Origin: an uncultured Flavobacteriaceae bacterium
GTDB lineage: Bacteria > Bacteroidota > Bacteroidia > Flavobacteriales > Flavobacteriaceae
Direction: 5' to 3'
DNA length: 64,000 bases
Assembly: GCA_947488435.1 (NCBI GenBank)
Contig: CANKZG010000001.1
Span: 558,001 to 622,000, forward strand
The position numbers and the translations under genes were made by a program. The stretch's first letter is position 1, and each line of letters opens with the position of its first letter. Under the pieces are notes generated by a model that searched no databases, was not told the origin of the DNA, and saw only the letters and a list, made by a program, of their open reading frames with translations. Below, piece after piece: positions 38,022-47,353 of this stretch.

Positions 38022-38729
38022 TTAGTTATGATAGCGCCTTTCATTTTCAAATTGCAAGGTTCGTTGTATTTGTTCTTCAAGATTCCATTCGAAGTCAAAT
38101 CTGGCTTTTAAGAATTCGGCTATGGGTTCAAGACCAATTTCTGCACGTCTTTTGTCGATATTTATAGGATCATAAACAGGCCACACATTAAAGCTTTTTG
38201 TTTCAGGATAGTATTTCATTTGCCCTCCATAGATTTGCAACTCCCCTTTATCCGTTGCAATTCGATCTTTAGCACGAACTAAATATCTTGGTTCTAATTT
38301 TTTATCGAGCACCGCCTGTCGCATTATGGGAATATAATGTTCTCGGGTTTCTTGGTCCGCATGTTGAAGTACATTGCAAATAGTTCTATTACCCTGATCT
38401 CCAATTTCTGAGGGTTCGGGCCAACCTTCATAGTCTAGTATTTTTTTAACCTTAAGAATATTATACGCATGGTTTTTTCTAAATATTTTTTGATATACCT
38501 CAGCTTCTTTTGATTCCGCACCATATAGATCAATTAAGGAGTCTCGTAAGCGTATTGGCGTCTGCTCTGTTCGCCAAATGGTATCTAGAACAGCAACTAA
38601 ATCCTTCGTTTGATTTAGCGTCTCCATAGGTTTTTTAGGTTTGGTTTTTGTTGAGCAAGACAACAGTATTAATGTAAACAATGTCCCTATAAAACGTATC
38701 CTCGTTATTTGATAGCTCTTGCTTGACAT
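38022..38729 (-). CDS. DUF6624 lipoprotein
   Basis: A 235-residue lipoprotein; LFTLILLSCSTK is a lipobox. The body has DTIWRTEQTPIRLRDSLIDLYG, QHADQETREHYIPIMRQA and YGGQMKYY, which I know from DUF6624 proteins. Function unknown; outer face of a membrane. Confidence 0.75.
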   Translation of the reverse strand: MSSKSYQITRIRFIGTLFTLILLSCSTKTKPKKPMETLNQTKDLVAVLDTIWRTEQTPIRLRDSLIDLYGAESKEAEVYQKIFRKNHAYNILKVKKILDYEGWPEPSEIGDQGNRTICNVLQHADQETREHYIPIMRQAVLDKKLEPRYLVRAKDRIATDKGELQIYGGQMKYYPETKSFNVWPVYDPINIDKRRAEIGLEPIAEFLKARFDFEWNLEEQIQRTLQFENERRYHN

Positions 38730-38848
38730 ACTACTAAAATTGAAATTAGTTCCGTTTGATTAAAGGTAAGGATTTTAAGCGCTTGGCAATTGGCGTTTCC
38801 TACTGCTATTATACCTTGTATGGGTTTTACAGGGTGTTTTTATTTATC

Positions 38849-39316
38849 TTAAGACTGGTTTATCCTAAATTCCATAATTGGCAAAAAACGATCTTTTATG
38901 GTGCTTTTTAATTGCCCAATTGTGCGAAACCCAAGTTTCTCGTAGAACTGCTCCGCATTTGGGTCAGCATCCAAAAATATTCTTTTACAATCGGAGCTTT
39001 CAATCCGTTTTATAAAATCTGTCATTAACAGTTTTCCATAACCCATTCCAATATATTTTGGTTCTACAAAAAGAAAATTCAATTTTACATCGCTTTCATT
39101 TACCACATGGTAGGCATAAAATCCAATCAACTGAATCTCTTTTTCAAGCTTATATAAACGATTTTCGCTAATGTATTTTTCTGTAATGGTTAATTCTTCT
39201 CGCCATGCCTCTATTTGATCTTCTCCATAATTCCAATACGATTTAGACCGAATTGTAAGATTGGTTAAGTCATTAGCTTCTGAAATTTCAACTTTACTAA
39301 TTTTCAATAGGCCCAT
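38849..39316 (-). CDS. GNAT-family N-acetyltransferase
   Basis: A 155-residue acetyltransferase. LNFLFVEPKYIGMGYGKLLMTDF is CoA motif A; FLDADPNAEQFYEKLGF is the C-terminal motif. It overlaps the end of the hypothetical gene at 39304 by 13 bases, so the two are co-transcribed. Confidence 0.88.
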   Translation of the reverse strand: MGLLKISKVEISEANDLTNLTIRSKSYWNYGEDQIEAWREELTITEKYISENRLYKLEKEIQLIGFYAYHVVNESDVKLNFLFVEPKYIGMGYGKLLMTDFIKRIESSDCKRIFLDADPNAEQFYEKLGFRTIGQLKSTIKDRFLPIMEFRINQS

Positions 39317-39885
39317 CGTTTAAGTTCGCATACCCATAGCCACCCTTCATTTTCTTTGCGATATAGTGATACATTTCCTCCATTGTTTCCTCTAATAAAT
39401 CCAACTAAAGCCAAAGTAGTATCATCATTAAATACCGGTCTAGACATTGCAAGCGGGAAACTACGCCATTCCGTTCCCCTATTGTTGTATTTTCTAATTT
39501 CTTTAAGAATCGCTTTTTTCTCTTCTTTTGTTTTCCACCTTATTGTTTCCAGTCCAATTTTTGGTTTTATATACTCCTCCAATGCAATGATAATTTTATT
39601 CGGTATTTCTTCCTTTTTCCAGGGACTTAAATTTGGCTTAGCATACTTCGTAAACGTTATAAACTTCTTTAATTTGGCAGTATCTTTCTTAGGGAAACTT
39701 GACCCTATCAAATCCAAATGACCATAAAAATCACGAGAATTAAATGCATAGTTTTTCAGCTGAATTCTAGTGGGTTTATTTATGATAATGTTGGACTTGT
39801 CTTTAAGAGCAGCTTCCAATAAGGTTTGCGAATGACTAACCAAAGGAAGTGTAAAAATCCATAGGATGTATATGCTTTTTTTCAT
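39304..39885 (-). CDS. Exported protein of unknown function
   Basis: A 193-residue protein with a signal peptide ending LVSHSQ. Not recognised. Basic, with FTFTKYAKPNLSPWKKEEIP-like surface and a C-terminal beta pattern NNGGNVSLYRKENEGWLWVCELKRW. Upstream of and overlapping the GNAT gene. Confidence 0.7.
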   Translation of the reverse strand: MKKSIYILWIFTLPLVSHSQTLLEAALKDKSNIIINKPTRIQLKNYAFNSRDFYGHLDLIGSSFPKKDTAKLKKFITFTKYAKPNLSPWKKEEIPNKIIIALEEYIKPKIGLETIRWKTKEEKKAILKEIRKYNNRGTEWRSFPLAMSRPVFNDDTTLALVGFIRGNNGGNVSLYRKENEGWLWVCELKRWAY

Positions 39886-39942
39886 TTTGTTGCCAACAAA
39901 TATGTTCTGATAAATGCCATCAAAAATTTAATTATTCTTTAT

Positions 39943-40701
39943 TTAATTCTTAAAATTTTGATTTAACTCTTCTTCAATTTCTTTAACCAACTGCCTCTGC
40001 TTTTTCAAAAAATTCTCGAGAAGTTGGGAAAAGCGATATCGCACCTTTATGTTATGACTGATTTTTGGAACTAAGCTAGGATCTTGCAGTAGTGTTTCAT
40101 AATCTTGAGGTATCCATTTTTCCTTTTTATAATCAAAAGTAGCCTCAAATTCTGGAGTTATCTCTGGATACACACGATCAAAGAAGTAGATCAGATTCTC
40201 ATTACTCAAATGTTCCGAAACTTCACTACTCCGTTTTATTTTGGTTTGTTCAAGATTATAATGATCTACTATATTCTTCCGAAGTACCTCATTGGTAATA
40301 ATATCAATTCCTCGGGACTCTAATAGTTTAAAGGCGGAAGTATTGAAATCCACAAAAAAGTACCGAACAACTCTTTCCCACAGTACATCTAAATCTTTAG
40401 TATAGGGTTTCTTATCTTTAATATGGTTCAATAAGGTGGTCGTTATATGTGCACTTTGCAATTGGTCTTCAATTTGGGTTTCAAAATATTCAATGTCTAA
40501 CGTCAATGATTTTTTTATTTCAACGAGAGTCGATTCTTCAAGTTTTCGTTCGTTACGATCCTCGTTCCAGGTATTAATCTGAAGGGCAATCAAAATCCCA
40601 ATAACCACTAGCACAATTTCGCCTATAGCATACAACAGATATTTACTGAACTTGTTTTCAGAAAGGAGTTTTTGACGGATTTTTCGAAAAAATTTAATCA
40701 T
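39943..40701 (-). CDS. DUF6090 family membrane protein (copy 2)
   Basis: A 252-residue paralogue: MIKFFRKIRQKLLSENKFSKY, helix YAIGEIVLVVIGILIALQINTWNEDRNE, then helical domain. It overlaps copy 3 by 8 bases, the two forming an operon. The N-terminal 45 residues match copy 3 almost exactly while the rest differs. Confidence 0.8.
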   Translation of the reverse strand: MIKFFRKIRQKLLSENKFSKYLLYAIGEIVLVVIGILIALQINTWNEDRNERKLEESTLVEIKKSLTLDIEYFETQIEDQLQSAHITTTLLNHIKDKKPYTKDLDVLWERVVRYFFVDFNTSAFKLLESRGIDIITNEVLRKNIVDHYNLEQTKIKRSSEVSEHLSNENLIYFFDRVYPEITPEFEATFDYKKEKWIPQDYETLLQDPSLVPKISHNIKVRYRFSQLLENFLKKQRQLVKEIEEELNQNFKN

Positions 40702-41437
40702 TACCCTTATTTGTTAATCTAATAATATCATTGATCATCTTTATCACACCTTCTTCCTCTACGGTGTTTAGGTTATTAAACAAGTCTCCAGCTCTTTGAT
40801 TTATGAAATTTCGATGTCTTTTACTAAAAAAAGCTTTTGTGTTTTCAGGGTCATCATCGACATCTGGATCGAAATTTTTCCTGGCCCAAGGGCCATATTC
40901 GTAGAATAAAAAATTAATAGCAAATTCTTCTTCTTCCAAATAGTCTGCAAGAACATCTTTCCAGGAAATTAGATTTCTTCTTAAAGAGTCATTTTTAATT
41001 AGGTCAAAGGAGGAAGAGTTTAAAAGTGCCTCTACAGTACCATTTTTAGGATTGAACGATTTATTTCTCCACACCAAGTCGTTATAATATCCTATACTGT
41101 CTCTTAAATGAGTATTTGATTCGTCAACAACTGGATTTTTAGGGTTAAAGTTTGACATCAGTTCCATAAGTCTTATGCCGGCATGCAAACTCACTTTATT
41201 ATAACTGATTATAGAATCTAACTGCGCTTTATTAGATTTAAAATCTAGGTTGATTTCTTTTAAAAATGCGAGCTCTTTTGCGCGTTCTTTTTTTCTTTCA
41301 TTAGTGTTATTGATCTGTAGAGCAATCAAAATCCCAATAACTACAAGCACAATTTCGCCTATAGCATATAAAAAATACTTACTGAATTTGTTTTCTGATA
41401 ATAGTTGCTGTCGTGCGCGACGGAAGAATTTAATCAT
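40694..41437 (-). CDS. DUF6090 family membrane protein (copy 3)
   Basis: A 247-residue paralogue: MIKFFRRARQQLLSENKFSKY, helix, QINNTNERKKER, helical domain. First gene of the pair. A TATCTTTA -7 like box lies about 15 bases upstream of the start (41453-41460, minus strand), as for copy 1. Confidence 0.8.
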   Translation of the reverse strand: MIKFFRRARQQLLSENKFSKYFLYAIGEIVLVVIGILIALQINNTNERKKERAKELAFLKEINLDFKSNKAQLDSIISYNKVSLHAGIRLMELMSNFNPKNPVVDESNTHLRDSIGYYNDLVWRNKSFNPKNGTVEALLNSSSFDLIKNDSLRRNLISWKDVLADYLEEEEFAINFLFYEYGPWARKNFDPDVDDDPENTKAFFSKRHRNFINQRAGDLFNNLNTVEEEGVIKMINDIIRLTNKGND

Positions 41438-42040
41438 TAGAGGTTAGTTTCTCTAAAGATATGATTTTAATTAAATTATAGTTTAAACACCAAGACCCGA
41501 TGGTTTCGACGACTACCTCTGTCTACGAACTAATGAGCACAGAAACTTCTTAAATCACCGTTGTATTTGGACAAATTATTCGTATTTTTTAGCAACGTTA
41601 CAATCTTTATTGTAAAATTTATCTAAGCGTCATAATACCATAAAAAGTGTTGAAAAGAGCTATTGGATTGACTTCCCGTAATCGTGAAAATATTTAATTT
41701 TTCGGAATTACTATTTACAAAGTCTAGAAGTTTTTGTTTCCTATTAAATTCGATCACTTTTAATTTTTTTTCCATCTATTCACGTTTCTTATATGATATT
41801 TCACTGTTTAGAATTGATTTTATAGCATAATTTCCAACAGAAATTGTCTAGCTGAAATCAATCGTTTAAAAGTAGTGAATTTCAGCTAAGGCATATGCAG
41901 CTATCTGCTGCGACGTTATTCCCTATTGTCATCAACCTTAATAAATAGAACGAGTAGTTTTGAGTTATAAATGAGGAGTTTATATCATAAAGAAGCCCTA
42001 ATGCTAAAGAGGTTCGAGATCAACCTTTTATGGAAAAAAT
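41438..42040. other. 603-base gene-free region
   Basis: AT-rich, no ORF, RNA fold or repeat was seen except the -7 like box of the DUF6090 operon near 41453. Confidence 0.5.
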
Positions 42041-43603
42041 TCAGTCCGCAAATTGTACTCTAATAAGGGGACTATTAATAAAACCAAATAATACTTTACT
42101 ATCCATATGAAAACTTGAAGCAATTGATTGCGTAAAGTCTTTCAGTTCCGTTATTTTATCAGAGTCATAATAAACCCCATTCATTATAACACCGTAAATT
42201 TCGCTCGTATTAGATATACGATTCAATGGATTGTAATTTAATAGTACCATATCTGCAAGTTTTCCTTTTTCTATACTTCCATAAATATTTTCTTTTCCAA
42301 CATACTTTGCCGGAACAATGGTTGCACTTTGGATTGCCTCAAGATTTGAAAATCCACATTTTGTAAGTTCCTTAAGTTCCTCATGAATACTGAATCCTGC
42401 AAAGGTATAGGAGTCCGTAACATCGGTGCCCGTCATTATTGGCACTCCTATTTTATGCGCTAGTTCAACTTGCTTCATAGCAGACTTATAAAAGTTTTCA
42501 CTAACTCCTTTAGTCGGTTCTGTCATATTTTTTGCAGCATTATTTTTTGCATCCATACCCCACCATAATTTTTTTCTTACTCGTGTTATATACTTTAGAT
42601 TGGGGTTGGATAAATAACGTTCGTCATGGGCATACGCTTCAAATTTAAGTGTTTGCAACGTGGGAGTCCAGTAGGCATTTTTAACTTGCATTAATTGCAT
42701 TAACTCAATTGCTTTATTTGAATCAAAATCATCTACCAACTTTTTTTTCGATTTAGAAAAATAGCTTTTCCAGCTTTTAGGGTTTTTCAAACTATCAGCT
42801 TCTGGAAACGACTCGAACATAAAAATTCGCCCATGCTCAAAGCTGCGTTGCCCTAAATTTATTGCTTCTTCTAGACTAATAAACATAGGTTTGTGTCCGG
42901 CAATATGCAAACCATAATGTTTAGCTCGCACTGCTAATTCCCGGTAAGATGCTTTAGGGATTTGCTGATAAATTTTGATGAAATCTACATTTTCTTTTTT
43001 GTAAAAATTCAAAAGAGGTGCCACATGTTCCGGTTTTTGAAGTGTAAAAAAATCTGGGAACCCTTTAGGCACACTAGAAATTCCATCCATCTGATAACTA
43101 CTTTGCAAAACATACCTAGGCGTAATTCTCTTATGCTCACTCAATTCAGCATTCCATTGCAAGCGTTCTCTGCTACCTGCCCAATAACTGTCCTTGCGAT
43201 CTAATTGGCCCGACATATCCCTAACCCCTGTAACGCCATTTGCAATGTACAGTGGGTGATGAAGCCATTCAGAATGCTGATTTGAATGCGTATGCATATC
43301 CCACAAGCCAGGCATTAAAAATTTCCCCGCTCCATTAATAAGCAACGCATTCGAATCTGCAGTTAAGACACTTAAACTATCAATAGCGGTAATACTATTT
43401 CCTTTTATTTCTACATTTCTGTTTTCTAAAACCTTACCAGATTTAACATCAATAATATTGATTGATCTTATAAGTATGGTATCGTGTTTTTCTGGAGAGA
43501 TCAGTTTGGGCATTGGCCACAGAACCCCAACTACAATAATTATTATTAGAAATGATACGATCCCAAATAGGATTTTTAGAAATTTAAATAGCTTCTTTTT
43601 CAT
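42041..43603 (-). CDS. Membrane-anchored amidohydrolase
   Basis: A 520-residue imidazolonepropionase-like hydrolase. One N-terminal helix (FLIIIIVVGVLWPMP) anchors it to the membrane with the enzyme outside. FLMPGLWDMHTHSNQHSEW is the HxH metal site, HIAGHKPMF and EHGRIF add His, TGTDVTDSY the last Asp. Lys carboxylation could not be judged. Upstream, on the same strand, is a cluster with NTF2-like, SDR and tautomerase genes. Confidence 0.85.
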   Translation of the reverse strand: MKKKLFKFLKILFGIVSFLIIIIVVGVLWPMPKLISPEKHDTILIRSINIIDVKSGKVLENRNVEIKGNSITAIDSLSVLTADSNALLINGAGKFLMPGLWDMHTHSNQHSEWLHHPLYIANGVTGVRDMSGQLDRKDSYWAGSRERLQWNAELSEHKRITPRYVLQSSYQMDGISSVPKGFPDFFTLQKPEHVAPLLNFYKKENVDFIKIYQQIPKASYRELAVRAKHYGLHIAGHKPMFISLEEAINLGQRSFEHGRIFMFESFPEADSLKNPKSWKSYFSKSKKKLVDDFDSNKAIELMQLMQVKNAYWTPTLQTLKFEAYAHDERYLSNPNLKYITRVRKKLWWGMDAKNNAAKNMTEPTKGVSENFYKSAMKQVELAHKIGVPIMTGTDVTDSYTFAGFSIHEELKELTKCGFSNLEAIQSATIVPAKYVGKENIYGSIEKGKLADMVLLNYNPLNRISNTSEIYGVIMNGVYYDSDKITELKDFTQSIASSFHMDSKVLFGFINSPLIRVQFAD

Positions 43604-43659
43604 TGAATTCGAATACGTTACTATTAGGACGACAATTTCCAGAAAATGTAACTAAATTT

Positions 43660-44031
43660 CTATGGGATATGCGTAAAAATCTTGTTTACAATTTTCCAAT
43701 TCCCATTAATTTTGGTCAAGGATAAATAATCGTAATAGTTATAGCCCAACATAGGCACATGCAGTTTTACCATAGCGATATTACCCATAATATCGATCCC
43801 TATAATTTCCATCTTAAACGCTTCGTTTAAATCATTAGGGCTTTGTCTTTCTTTCACGCCTTTTAAATAATCTTCTACCCTTTTCTCATAAGCATCACCG
43901 TTAATATCTCCATGGATAATTACATCGTTCCTAAAACATAATTTTAACTTAGCTACATCTCCAAAGAAGATGCCTTCAAAGTAATTGGTTATTACTTTTT
44001 CTACTGCTTTGATATTCTCTTTATACATCAT
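43660..44031 (-). CDS. NTF2-like (SnoaL/lumazine-binding type) protein
   Basis: A 123-residue small protein. EKVITNYFEGIFFGDVAKLKLCF, IHGDINGD and YYDYLSLTKINGNWKIVNKIF show the NTF2-like order with typical Trp at the end. It follows the SDR gene by 8 bases and is probably an accessory enzyme or binding protein of that pathway. Confidence 0.82.
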   Translation of the reverse strand: MMYKENIKAVEKVITNYFEGIFFGDVAKLKLCFRNDVIIHGDINGDAYEKRVEDYLKGVKERQSPNDLNEAFKMEIIGIDIMGNIAMVKLHVPMLGYNYYDYLSLTKINGNWKIVNKIFTHIP

Positions 44032-44039
44032 ATTATATT

Positions 44040-44783
44040 TTAGATAGCATGGCCAACTGTATGCCCTCCTGCTACGTTAATAGTTTCCCCCGTAATAAAA
44101 TTAGAAGATGCTAAATAATAGGCTGCTTCAGCAACTTCATCCGCTTCCCCAATTCGATTTAGTAAGTGTAACCCTGCTAAACTATCCGCATCTTCAATTC
44201 CCATTTTACCTTGTAATGGGCTTCTGATAATCCCCGGAGCTATAGTATTTACCTTAATATTATTCTTACCAAACTCCGCTGCTAGCTGTCTTGTTAATGC
44301 ATGGATAGCTCCTTTGCTTACCAATGGCGCAGTTGCCGGGAAACCATCAATAGCATGGTCAACTAAAACAGTTCCGATATTAATTATGGCTCCTCCTCCC
44401 TGTTTTATCATTTCTGAAATAACGGCTTGACTCATAAAATAGGTTCCCTTAAGATTGACTTTCCAATACAGTTCTATGTCTTTTTCCTCTACCTCTAGGA
44501 ATGGTTTTGGGGAAAATAAACCTGCATTGTTTATTAAGATATCTACAGTACTAAATTTCTCTTTAGCCAAGCGCACAAGTTCCTTCCCTGTATCTTGTTT
44601 GCCAATGTTTCCTGTCAAATAAATTGCATTACTCGGTGATCCGAGTTCACGATGCGCCTTCTTTAAATTCGCTTCGTTTGATGAGTTCATAACTACATTA
44701 CTGCCTTGTGCAATAAAATATGCTGTTATGGCTTTTCCGATTCCTGTTGAGGCTCCGGTAATAATTACAGTTTTGTTTTTCAT
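44040..44783 (-). CDS. Short-chain dehydrogenase/reductase
   Basis: A 247-residue classical SDR: TGASTGIGKAITAYF, NNAG in ILINNAGLF, INIGTVL and the helix with Lys at SKGAIHALTRQLA. The usual catalytic Tyr of YxxxK is replaced by Val (VSKG, preceded by PL), which would impair standard chemistry. ATG 44783 is chosen (frame open to 44810). Lies 4 bases after the tautomerase gene. Cofactor NAD(P). Confidence 0.85.
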   Translation of the reverse strand: MKNKTVIITGASTGIGKAITAYFIAQGSNVVMNSSNEANLKKAHRELGSPSNAIYLTGNIGKQDTGKELVRLAKEKFSTVDILINNAGLFSPKPFLEVEEKDIELYWKVNLKGTYFMSQAVISEMIKQGGGAIINIGTVLVDHAIDGFPATAPLVSKGAIHALTRQLAAEFGKNNIKVNTIAPGIIRSPLQGKMGIEDADSLAGLHLLNRIGEADEVAEAAYYLASSNFITGETINVAGGHTVGHAI

Positions 44784-44787
44784 GATT

Positions 44788-44973
44788 TTAATTTGAATAT
44801 TGTTTTGCATCTACTCCCCAATTATCCACTGGGATTTCCTCAATAACCACGTGCGTGGTTTTAGGGTTCTTACTTAATACGTCAACAACTAATTGGGTAG
44901 CACCCCATATTAACAGTTGTTTTTGTTCTTTGGTTACCTGTTCATCGGTAATTTTAATATTGATGTATGGCAT
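44788..44973 (-). CDS. 4-oxalocrotonate tautomerase-like protein
   Basis: A 61-residue member. Pro2 becomes the catalytic N-terminal Pro after Met removal (MPYINIKITDEQVTKEQKQ); ...VVIEEIPVDNWGV is typical. It is the first gene of tautomerase-SDR-NTF2. A Crp-type palindrome lies about 78 bases upstream. Confidence 0.9.
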   Translation of the reverse strand: MPYINIKITDEQVTKEQKQLLIWGATQLVVDVLSKNPKTTHVVIEEIPVDNWGVDAKQYSN

Positions 44974-45050
44974 CTTTTATAGCTTTAAATGAATACTACA
45001 AAGTTGCTATGAAAGCGTTCTAATGAGAAGGAGGCACATCACTATTTTGG

Positions 45051-45066
45051 TGTGATATAAGTCACA
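45051..45066. promoter_or_regulatory. Perfect Crp/Fnr-type palindrome
   Basis: TGTGATATAAGTCACA: TGTGA-N6-TCACA, the full Crp consensus geometry. It lies between the Crp/Fnr gene (45104) and the tautomerase (44973), 78 bases upstream of the latter start, so the regulator probably acts on this operon. Confidence 0.6.
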
Positions 45067-45103
45067 TCCCGGATGCAATAAAATATTTTTACCTGGTCTT
45101 GTG

Positions 45104-45697
45104 CTAGAAGTTAAGCCGGCTTAGCGTTTCTCTTGAAACGCCTAAATAGGAAGCAATTAGTTTTTTAGGAACTCTCTGAAGTAGCTGAGGGTATTCTTCC
45201 ATTAGTAAATCGTAACGCTCTTTAGCCGAATTTTTTAATAAAGAAAGAACCCTTCTTTGCAGTGCAATGCGCCCAAATTTGCTTTTTTTTGCCCAAAAGC
45301 GTTCCATTTTGTGCATTTCCGAAGTAAGTTTCTCTCTATTGTCACATGATATGTATAGGAGCTCACAATCCTCTAAACAATCAATATAGATTTTCGAGGC
45401 CGTTTGTTTTACAAAAGATTCATAATCCGTGATCCACCAATGTTCCATCGCAAAACGAAGAATATGTTCTTTTCCGTCATCATTAAGAAAATAACTTTTA
45501 ACACATCCGTTAAGGATCCAATATTCTCTTTTTACAACCTCTCCTTCTTGAACAAGGTATTGATGTTTTCTTTTTTTTGTTGATTCAAAATGACTTAAAA
45601 CAAAATTGAACTCTTCATCAGTCAATGCGATTATTTCTTCAATATGTTGTCTTAATGGGTGTTTCATCTTACTGGTGACTAGTGGTCTTGTCTCCAT
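45104..45697 (-). CDS. Crp/Fnr-family transcriptional regulator
   Basis: A 197-residue regulator with an N-terminal cNMP-binding-like beta barrel (KHQYLVQEGEVVKREYWILNGCVKSYF) and a C-terminal winged helix ending in the HTH PKKLIASYLGVSRETLSRLNF. No Fnr-type Cys cluster. The likely real start may be ATG 45667 (MKHPLRQH); the longer frame begins at 45697. Stands upstream of the tautomerase/SDR cluster on the same strand. Confidence 0.88.
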   Translation of the reverse strand: METRPLVTSKMKHPLRQHIEEIIALTDEEFNFVLSHFESTKKRKHQYLVQEGEVVKREYWILNGCVKSYFLNDDGKEHILRFAMEHWWITDYESFVKQTASKIYIDCLEDCELLYISCDNREKLTSEMHKMERFWAKKSKFGRIALQRRVLSLLKNSAKERYDLLMEEYPQLLQRVPKKLIASYLGVSRETLSRLNF

Positions 45698-45752
45698 GTG
45701 GTAATGGATTTGTCACAAATGCTTTGATTTACAATATACTTTAATTTAAATA

Positions 45753-45786
45753 AATAGCGGTTTGGATAAATATCTAAACCGCTATT
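45753..45786. repeat. 34-base hairpin, type AATAGCG (copy 1)
   Basis: Arms AATAGCGGTTTGGATA and TATCTAAACCGCTATT with a 2-base loop and one G-U pair. The same size and outer arms occur at 57859-57892. Possible transcription terminator of DUF998, or a repeated element. Confidence 0.6.
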
Positions 45787-45919
45787 GTTTATATTCCTCC
45801 TAAATTTATTCTAATTCCATGGATGTCCTAGTTAGAATGAACAATCATTATTACTTACGGTGGTTTTGTTTATTGGTATTTGAAAGAACAGCTTTATGGC
45901 AAAATTAGGCAGGTTTAAT

Positions 45920-46546
45920 TTATGCTCCTTTTTTCGCAATTGGACTTTTTTTAGGAAAGCGATACAATTTGATTGCTGTATAACAGATCCATAAAAAATA
46001 AAACAAAAACACGATTCTTTGTCCAAACGCCGGAATATTTGGAAATATAAACGCCCATGCTCCAAATACAATCGTTACATATGTAAAAATCAAAGTTGGT
46101 TTTTTTGCACTTTTCCAATACGCTGTTTTATGCATTATTTTGGGGTAGGTAAAAGCTCCAACTAAAAAGAAAATATAGCTTCCGAAACTGCCTAATGTAT
46201 GCAAAAGCATCGAAGTGGACTGTCGGTTTTCGAAATCTCCAGGGAATATTCCCGATACTACCATAAGTACACCACTCAATAAAATACTATACAGCGGTAT
46301 TTTACTAGATTTAGTGATCGCCATGTTTTTATACAATCCAACCGCATAAATCGCGATTAAAATTCCTGTAAGCATATACCCCAACGAATTCCACACCCAT
46401 TTGTTTGGCACATTAACTGATCCCAGTTCGCTGATGGCTTTGGTAAACATCGAATACTCCGGTCGTTGCGCAGATAGTATGAAATAGGTTGTCCAAAAAG
46501 TCAGCACACTAGCAATTCCTAGTAGTCCATACGTTTTGTTCTTCAT
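45920..46546 (-). CDS. DUF998 membrane protein
   Basis: A 208-residue protein with about six hydrophobic helices; ISELGSVNVPNKWVWNSLGYMLTG is a DUF998 signature. Likely an inner-membrane protein of unknown role. It is preceded on the plus side by a Crp/Fnr gene on the same strand. Confidence 0.85.
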   Translation of the reverse strand: MKNKTYGLLGIASVLTFWTTYFILSAQRPEYSMFTKAISELGSVNVPNKWVWNSLGYMLTGILIAIYAVGLYKNMAITKSSKIPLYSILLSGVLMVVSGIFPGDFENRQSTSMLLHTLGSFGSYIFFLVGAFTYPKIMHKTAYWKSAKKPTLIFTYVTIVFGAWAFIFPNIPAFGQRIVFLFYFLWICYTAIKLYRFPKKSPIAKKGA

Positions 46547-46599
46547 TTGTTTTTTGCTGCAAAAATATTGATAAGACCTCGTCAGAAATTTGATTTAAA

Positions 46600-47082
46600 T
46601 CAAAAAGTTTTTTTTATTGACCTAACTCTGCTCAATGTTTCTTGCGTCATGCCTAAGTGCGAAGCCAACATGCCAAGCGGCACCCTTGTTAATTTGTTTT
46701 TTGAAGTCCGTTCAAAAAATTGGTATCGTTCTTTAGCGGAATTAAACTGAAGCATTATAATACGTTCCGACTGTTCCAAAAAGTATGTTGATATTAGCAT
46801 TCGTCCAAACCGTTCCATTTCTGGAAAATCCTTAAAACATTCTTCCAAATCATCTAAGGAAATTTTAAGTGCTTCTGTTGGTTCAAGGGTTTGAATATGA
46901 AAATGATCGGGAATGTTTTGTAGAAAACTATAGATAGAAGTTATCCATTCGTTTTCAGCAGAAAAATTATCCGTAATTTCCTTGCCATCCTTTAAATAGT
47001 AAATTCTTACAAGCCCTTTTTTAATAAAATAGGTGTTCAAACAAACTCTATTTGGCTTGTGAAGGAAATATTTTTTTGGCAA
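46600..47082 (-). CDS. Crp/Fnr-family regulator with a doubtful start
   Basis: The 160-residue frame from TTG 47082 starts at PKKYFLHKPNRVC, part way into the cNMP barrel, and ends with the HTH GMLASHLGMTQETLSRVRS. The open frame extends upstream to 47184 with family-like residues (LIHHIANFIPVSKEL) but has no ATG, GTG or TTG. Either a non-standard start such as ATC or ATT is used or the start has mutated. Function as a regulator remains possible. Upstream of DUF998 on the same strand. Confidence 0.65.
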   Translation of the reverse strand: MPKKYFLHKPNRVCLNTYFIKKGLVRIYYLKDGKEITDNFSAENEWITSIYSFLQNIPDHFHIQTLEPTEALKISLDDLEECFKDFPEMERFGRMLISTYFLEQSERIIMLQFNSAKERYQFFERTSKNKLTRVPLGMLASHLGMTQETLSRVRSIKKTF

Positions 47083-47353
47083 ACTTATAGATTCACAAAT
47101 TTGCTCAAGTCGTATGCTCAGTTCTTTAGATACCGGAATGAAATTGGCAATATGATGGATTAGTTTTTTGATCTTATCTGTTTTTTATTAATGCTTATCA
47201 GGAATATTTAATATCAATTGACATTGGGTCAATTCTTTAGCGTAACAATACCTTTATCCTCAATTTATTTATGTATTTTGTATCTAAGTTATGTAACTAT
47301 TTAATACATCAGAATGAGATGCTTTTTCCTATTATTAATATGCAAGTATTTAT

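Noticed and set aside
45753-45786. Riboswitch or attenuator
   Set aside because: Only a simple hairpin is seen, with no conserved aptamer features.
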